The translations under genes were made by a program, and so were the position numbers. A DNA stretch of 64,000 nucleotides from Diadema setosum. Taxonomy: Eukaryota > Echinodermata > Echinoidea > Diadematoida > Diadematidae. How positions within the stretch are numbered: position 1 is the first letter of the stretch; each line of letters opens with the position of its first letter. Below, in pieces: positions 58,141 through 64,000 of the stretch. The notes below the pieces were generated by a model. The model saw nothing but the letters and a program-made list of their open reading frames with translations, did no database searches and had not been told where the DNA came from. The stretch is from positions 33,209,180 through 33,273,179 of the forward strand of contig CM067066.1 in the NCBI GenBank assembly GCA_033980235.1, read 5' to 3'.

Positions 58141-59599
58141 TCATAGAATAACAAAAGAGTGTATAAAAAGAGATACAAATCAGATAATCTTGAATATTTT
58201 TGGACAGTGCCAATTTTTTTAAAATGTTTGTAAAGTTAGGCTTGAACAATCATCATGGCCATCACTAAATCCATCCAGCCACTACACTTGTGCACTACGT
58301 ATGAATCCCTATTCATTTACCTACTGAAATCCAAGTCGTTAGGAGTTAACACCGCAGTGAGATTATATAATCTTCAGCAGCCTTTTCTAATCACGTTCGT
58401 GGGCATACTGGAAGCAGCCTTCACTCTTTCCTTACCACCCCTCTCAATTGAACTTGATCTTCCCCCAGCAACCCCACCCCTCCTGCCCTCTCCTGTATGT
58501 CCCTTATCCCTCCCCATGCCCCCACCCAACCAGCCATCCAGCCCTATAATTAGAGGCGCAGGAAAGGGGTACAAGGCTGGCAGCAAGATGGGAGCAGAGT
58601 TTGTAAGGAAGATGAAGTAGGTCAAAAGATGAGTGAGCAAGGCTCGCCCTTTCACCACCCGCCGAGTGAGCACGAGCAGAATCTACCAACTTTCAGTTCC
58701 TTACCCATATCGATAAACTGTGATTCAACCAGAGCTGCCTCTGACAACAGCTGCTGCGTTGATACCATCTGTAGCAAGGCAAGACTGGGGTGGGGATAGT
58801 ACTTTACTTTTTTTTTTATTGAGGAAGAGGGCTAATGGTTTGGGGCTAGTCCTCAGGGCTATGGGAAAGGAAAAAGCAGTGGTTAGGATTAGGCCAAGCA
58901 AGAGTGCTTGTCCTCAGAGCATTAAAGTCTGCCAAAGCACAAATTTGTCATTCTGTCACATGAACAATGGATAAGGTGTTACTAATATCCCCATAATTTC
59001 TCTTCAAGAAGCAATTTGTTGAAGGAAGGAAGCAAAATGTCCAAATGTGATCAAACTTTGTATGAATGGAAAGGATGTCTCAAACATTATAAGATTTTGA
59101 AGAGATCATTTTAACACCAGATCTAAATTTACAATGGATTAAGGGGCAATTGAAAAGCTTTGTTTGTGGATGTGATTTGTTCTTGGTCATTGTCTGTATT
59201 TGGTTGTTTGTTGTTTTTTTTTTTTGTTCTGTTCTGTTCTGTTCTGTTTTTACAGATGTTCAGAAAAGTCCTCTGTGCGAGAAAAAAAAACCGAAATGCC
59301 GTCATGAATTAGATTATCACACTAGATGAAACAACCAGCTCATCACTAGTAAAATTAAAATGAAAGGAATGACAATGACAGGAAACTTAGATTTCTTCCT
59401 GATAAAGATCATTTCTTTTCATAAGTAATGCATTTGAAGGGAATATCTCACCATGTCAAATTATCAAATTATCAAATTACAATAAAATGGGCCACTGTTT
59501 CTGTGGCACTTGCAATCATGCATGCAAGTTTTGTTGGGTTTTTTTCCCCTTTTCTCTCTCTCTTTCTCTCTCTCTTTCTTTTTCTCTCATAAAGCACAA

Positions 59600-60013
59600 G
59601 CAGCAGTCACACTGGCAAAACTTCTCAAAGTTTAATTTTGAGAGCTCTTCATGAAGTTTGCTCACACCGGCAGCCAAACTTCTCAAAGTTTCAGTTCTTA
59701 AAGTTTTGTTCACTGATGTGCATGCGCAACAAGAAGAAAGTGTTTGACAGCTATTGATTGTTATGTAAGTAATGGACACATGCACATTGTATCCCAATTA
59801 CTGTGTACTTTAGAGGCACCACTGTAAACAGGTAGCGGACAGGTTATATGACAAACTTGCAAAGTTTCAGTTTCAAGAAGATTCGCAGTTCTTCAGGAAA
59901 TTTCCCAAGTTTGAGTTTGAAGTCTCAAGAGAAGTTTTCGGGAAGTTTGGAAAAAACTTTGACAACGTACACTTCAAAAATGTAAACTTTGCAGAGCTTT
60001 GCCGGTGTTGACC
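59600..60013. repeat. Inverted-repeat element rich in CTTCTCAAAGTTT
   Basis: CACACTGGCAAAACTTCTC and CACACCGGCAGCCAAACTTC at the left face AAACTTTGCAGAGCTTTGCC and GGTGTTGACC at the right. AAGTTT-type phrases recur throughout. The layout suggests a foldback element with internally repeated arms. No coding potential. Confidence 0.6.
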
Positions 60014-60736
60014 ACGAGTGCGGTGTATCAATTGTTATGCTTCCATGGTTCTCTGAGTGCCACCGAGAGTCATTCAGTTTTCCCCAGATCACGAATTGGC
60101 AGGAAAGCAACAGTCAAATGTTGCCAGCTATAAATAGGAAACGTGCATGAATCACGCATCTGAGTTGCTGTAGTTCAGTCTTGATTTTGTTGTTGTTGTT
60201 GGGTTTTTTTCTCCATCTGATTCAGCTGTTTGGTTTGCCAAGAGGAACAGTTTCTTGCAATTGAAAGATTCGCAGAGGAATCTGTGGAACGGAATTAGCA
60301 CAAAGTGGGATTAGTGCTTTTCTACGTGATTCTGGTGTATAGTGACTCACAATTTTTCTGTCTTTGTAACCACATTTGATAGAATGCACTGATTTATCAC
60401 CTTTTTCTCCCTTTACACATGTAATCCATAGCATGACATGGAATATGGAGAAGGAGGTTGATTGAGATCGTTGCTTCATTTCAAGCTACATCTATTTTAA
60501 TTACTGAAATATCACATGAGTTGTTTACTCTAGGTTTGATTGAAATATAACACTCCCAACAGCTCAAGTGCATTTATCACAGTTCATTTGTGATTAACAA
60601 TAATATCCCCAAGTTAGACTGGCAATTGTTGTGGGTGTCACCTCAGAAAAAGTATCTCTCTTTTAATGTGCCATCCGCACAATTTGTTTGTATGTCTGAT
60701 TTATTTTATTTTCTAAGGGCAGAGGGGAGTGATGTA

Positions 60737-61235
60737 AAAGGAGAATAAAGCCCAAATGTATTGTGCATTGAGTGAATGCAGCATCATCAGTAGATACGTC
60801 AGTGAAAGTTTGACAAAAATCTGACAATCTGTTTAAAAGTTAATAATCTATTAAGTTTTGGTGCTGCATTTTGTGACAACAATTTTGGACAACAATATAA
60901 AGAAAATTAAGATAATTTAACATATTTCCACTTTGCTAGCATGATATCGGAGCACTTGGCTTAACTCTTAAAAAAAAGCAATTGGAATGGTATTACCCTA
61001 AACATATGTCTGGAACAAGTCAAAGGAATGTATACTTTTATGAAATAATGACATTTGTTGAATTCTCTTTATGTTTCTTTCTTATTGTTTTCTATATATG
61101 ACACCACAAAACTTTAAAAATTATGTGACTTTTGAATGGATTGTCTGAGTTTTCTCAAACTTTCAGTGATGTGTTCTACTAATATTGCATTACTCACTCA
61201 ATTCACATGTATTATTTGGGTTTCATTTCCCTTCA
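60737..61235. mobile_element. Decayed relative of the 1258-1815 foldback MITE
   Basis: It matches the element at 1258-1815 in both arms: ATTGAGTGAATGCAGCA, GTCAGTGAAAGTTTGA, then CAAACTTTCAGTGATGTGTT and TACTAATATTGC. The outer ends are eroded (AAAGGAGAATAAAGCCC and GGGTTTCATTTCCCTT) and no TTAA duplication remains. It is the older copy of the pair. Confidence 0.75.
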
Positions 61236-62279
61236 GATGTATTGTTTTATTGTTTTATGATCACATAATCACTGATAAAAGAAGTAATCCAAACATGTTA
61301 TTAAAATTCAATAGAATTTATTTGCAGTACAAATTATAAAACCATCATCTGCATACAATGAAGCCCCTTGCCTAAATGTCTGTGGTTTACATTTCACACT
61401 TGTAGAAAACAGGAACAGACCATAAGGATGATAAGTGTTTATCTGAGATTTACCATTTTGATTTTGGATCATATTCAAGTTTATCTTCACTACCTGGCAG
61501 AATCAGAACATTTTTTAAAGCTGGCTGCCAAAACCCAACCACACTAATGTATGGCTCTGATTTAGTTTTATTGGTCTCTAGCACAGATGACCACAAAACT
61601 GAGATAGTGTTGAGGTGCCTTAGAAAGACCAGATTGTTATGTGTTTGTTTGTTTATGTTCTTCTTTGTGTTCTTGATCCGTCATTGAAATCTAGGATGTC
61701 CAAAGGACTATATGGCCTACTGCACACTGTCTCCCCATTACTTTCGGAGCATGCAAATGTATCAAACTCAGCATTTTGCAATGGTTACGTCAATTGTGAG
61801 AAGGAAGATGACTCACAACTGTATGTAGTCCGTGTCAGAGTGTAGACATTTCCTGCAACTTAGCATACCTTGCTGCCCTGCTGTGTCTCCTGCATATGGT
61901 ATGTCTTTGGGGACAGCACACATGAGTGTACACTTGTAGTTCATCCGTACTGTTTTCTGCTCAATTCAAATCATTTTCAATTCACTTCCATTCAATCAAA
62001 CTCTATTTTCATCAAACAAAAAGTAATGCATAGTACAAAGTTCACATTACTTTTGTAAATTCATATTGTAGCTGTGTAACAGCAGTGTCACATAAACATG
62101 AGCGCAGACAATCATTTTGAACATCATCATTGTTTGTGGGATATGAAGGAAAGAGGCAGTTGCTGCACTCTTGAGAGATTGGCTTCAAACTATAAGAACA
62201 GCTGCTGGAAGACATTCAAACAGATGTCATGGGGGGGGGGGAAACTTCTGGGAAGTTGATGTGGCAGTTGCTTTCCGAT

Positions 62280-62640
62280 AGCAGTGAGTGAGTTGCTAGA
62301 ATATGCATCGTCAACTGAGAACCAGAAGGGCTTTATTGCAATTAGGGGCGGGGGATATTGAGATATTGTTGTAGAGCTCAATCTCCTGTACATCATGGTG
62401 TCGATTTCAGATTGTTTTCATTTTCGGTAGATTGTTAGAAATTAAAACCACGAAGTGGGTGACTTATGCTTACCCTGTATATGGAGCAGTGCTTATTGAT
62501 CTACCCTCTATCATTTAATTCAACTTATTACTTCATGAAAATTAATGTTTCCTTTTTATTTACGCTTAAAATCTTAGAACGCAGTAGTGCCCTTCTTGTT
62601 CTCAGGTGATGATGTGTATGTACGCAAAGGGGGTAAATCA
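62280..62640 (+). repeat. Dispersed repeat B, copy 2
   Basis: Same-orientation partner of 30958-31260, sharing GATATTGAG, GTAGAGCTCAATCTCC and CTTATTACTTCATGAAAA. It contains TTTATTTACGCTTAAAATCT where the first copy has CATTTACACTCAAATCT. Non-coding. Confidence 0.6.
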
Positions 62641-63339
62641 CACATTTGGTGAATACTCCATGCATTGCACAGATGCTCATTATATGTAATGTTTAAAGGA
62701 TATTCACAGTGAGCATGCATCGGGAGGGTATTTTTTGTTGTTGTTGCTGTTGTGGGGGGGGGGGGTTGTCACTTTGGCAAAAAGCCATGGGCCTCTTCTT
62801 CTCTCACCTTGGGGAAAAGTTTGAGGTAGGAAGTCATCGAAAAAATTGCTTAAAAGATGTTAATCTTGTGTTGGCGACACTTTAAAAGGGAAGCGTCAAG
62901 CCTGATAAATGAAAATGCTGTGTGAGAAGCAAAAGTATGCTTTGCTACTCCGTGCTCTTGAAGCCAACTATCAGTTTATCTATTCATACCAAAGATTATA
63001 TATGACAAGTACATATAAATACACTCAGTCCTTGTACTTTACAAGAAACAGAGGTACTTTCCAAAAGAATTCTTCCTAAGTGAGTATGATTAAACAGAGT
63101 GATCAGGGTGAAAATCTTAAGACTTTTCTATGTTTCCTAACTCACGTCTGTAGTCAATTTCCAATGATTTTAATATCACTAGGTAAATAATGTCAAATAC
63201 ATTGCAGATGAACCAAGAATCATTGGATTGGGATGTTGATTGGTTATGTAGACTTTATTTGTAGTCTTCTTTGGGAAATAGATATAGGAGATATCCCCAC
63301 ACTGTACCCATTAATAACTTAGCACTCCCCTGCTTGCAG

Positions 63340-63467
63340 AGGACTTAACAGACAGCTTGTTGAAGGTTTTGGCCTTCAAAATGCAGGAAGCGAATATTGT
63401 CTTTGCACCAACACTGCGACTGATAGGCTGTATACCTTTCAAGAAGAGTTTCCAACAGTGCCATTAA
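63340..63467 (+). CDS. Candidate 3'-terminal coding exon of the adaptor gene
   Basis: TCCCCTGCTTGCAG at 63326-63339 is a good acceptor. Joined in phase 1 to exon 6, it encodes EDLTDSLLKVLAFKMQEANI, VFAPTLRLIGCIPFKKSFQQ and CH, then TAA at 63465-63467. The peptide has normal composition, unlike the low-complexity frames nearby. An AATAAA lies about 420 bp downstream. I recognise no family. It could also be an exon of a different gene or a chance frame. It is preferred over the candidates at 55310 and 56918. Confidence 0.42.
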
Positions 63468-63620
63468 GTGACACTTACCCTTCCGACAAACCTTGTCACA
63501 TGAGCATTGTCAGCTGTGTATTTTTTTTTCTTATTTTTTTTTTTTTGCACATGTGTTATGTTCATCACAATTTTTACCATCATTTCTCTTGTTGTTTGGC
63601 TACACATTATAACCTTGCAG

Positions 63621-63830
63621 ATGTTAAAGTGCTCATGTGCACATATTGTGTACATTACATTTGACAGTTATGAACAGTTGTCTGTCTGCTATATACTCAC
63701 TATTAAGACATTTTATACCCCTCAGGTGTTAAAGTGCTCATGTACTCGTTTCGTTTACATTACATTTGACTATAATGAACAGTTGTTACTTTGCTGTATA
63801 CTCACTGTTAAGACATTGAGGCTGTCTCTA
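63621..63830. repeat. Two-copy direct repeat, 105-bp period
   Basis: TGTTAAAGTGCTCATGT..ACATTACATTTGAC..ATGAACAGTTGT..ATACTCACT(A/G)TTAAGACATT occurs at about 63621 and again at 63726. The period is a multiple of three, so one + strand frame stays open through both copies. Confidence 0.85.
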
Positions 63831-63886
63831 TTAAAGCAGATGTGCTTTCATCTTGTAGTTAACCCTGTAAAGAAATGCTACCCCAT

Positions 63887-63892
63887 AATAAA
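63887..63892 (+). terminator. Polyadenylation signal AATAAA
   Basis: A canonical hexamer 420 bp after the TAA at 63465-63467, followed by CTGTCAGATCTAG and a T-rich stretch. In AT-rich DNA this hexamer is common, so it supports the terminal exon only weakly. Confidence 0.35.
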
Positions 63893-64000
63893 ATCTGTCA
63901 GATCTAGTACCCTTCCGTATTCTAAGGAAGAATGCATAAAAAGCATTCTATCTCTGTAGTTTGCTTCAATAACAGCATGCAAACAGGGACTAAAGGAGAA

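Larger units (their letters stand above)
49845..63339 (+). other. Intron 6 and/or 3' region (13.5 kb)
   Basis: No exon here is certain. After the GTAAGG donor, several phase-1-compatible acceptors occur (55310, 56918 and, more weakly, 52985). Otherwise it holds GAT microsatellites, a poly-C run at 57919-57932, an inverted-repeat element (59600-60013), a decayed MITE (60737-61235) and the second copy of dispersed repeat B. Confidence 0.6.
63468..63910 (+). other. Putative 3' UTR
   Basis: If 63340-63467 is the last exon, this is its 3' UTR. It contains a T run (63523-63545) and a two-copy 105-bp direct repeat (63621-63830), and ends after the AATAAA. A 150-codon open frame crosses it but has no recognisable domain. 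Confidence 0.3.

Noticed and set aside
58255..58620. 121-codon + strand frame with a proline-rich middle
   Set aside because: The proline run comes from a CCCC-rich stretch. I found no convincing acceptor in the correct phase and no recognisable domain.

Overview
The window looks like part of an AT-rich, intron-rich animal genome. Exons carry GT..AG splice sites, introns reach about 14 kb, and the non-coding DNA is full of microsatellites, poly-C/poly-A runs and short inverted-repeat elements. I see no bacterial operons, no tRNA or rRNA genes and no CRISPR array. The repeat style (hairpin-headed repeats with long GTCCGTCCGT-type runs, TTAA-flanked foldback elements) fits a marine invertebrate, with an echinoderm or related deuterostome my best guess. 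That is an inference from style, not a database match.

The only gene I can support runs left to right on the + strand across most of the window. Five introns join six exons with consistent reading phase: 8429-9390, 21579-21648, 23810-23953, 32712-32848, 34475-35103 and 49041-49844. The joined product is about 915 residues up to the end of the sixth exon. It has a long N-terminal low-complexity region and a pleckstrin-homology (PH) domain split over exons 1-3. A helical segment follows (exons 3-4), then a disordered Ser/Asn/Gly/Pro-rich stretch ending in a poly-proline run (exon 5). The last part is a Thr/Asn tract followed by three PPPLPxR SH3-ligand motifs (exon 6). This reads as a membrane-recruited adaptor or scaffold. 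I cannot place it in a named family.

The ends of the gene are uncertain. The first exon contains a strong internal 3' splice site exactly where a canonical PH strand begins, so a second N-terminus is likely. Downstream of exon 6 several candidate exons keep the right phase (55310, 56918, 63340). The last is followed by an AATAAA signal and is my preferred 3' end, at modest confidence. A 72-bp phase 1/1 cassette exon is possible at 46701-46772 inside the largest intron.

Most of the rest is intron with dispersed repeats. These include TTAA-flanked foldback MITEs, a four-copy GAAGAGTTTG foldback family, and tiny 80-100 bp TTAACC...GGTTAA elements, two of which share a 62-nt identical core. Hairpin-headed repeats with subterminal inverted repeats and CTAG ends resemble non-autonomous Helentrons and carry nuclear-receptor DR1 motifs. 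A degenerate array of ATGACATCAT-containing units spans 37996-39420, a 125-130 bp tandem array lies just downstream of exon 1, and a GGCCCA-rich island sits at 14459-14697. The interesting material is this repeat architecture and the unidentified adaptor gene.
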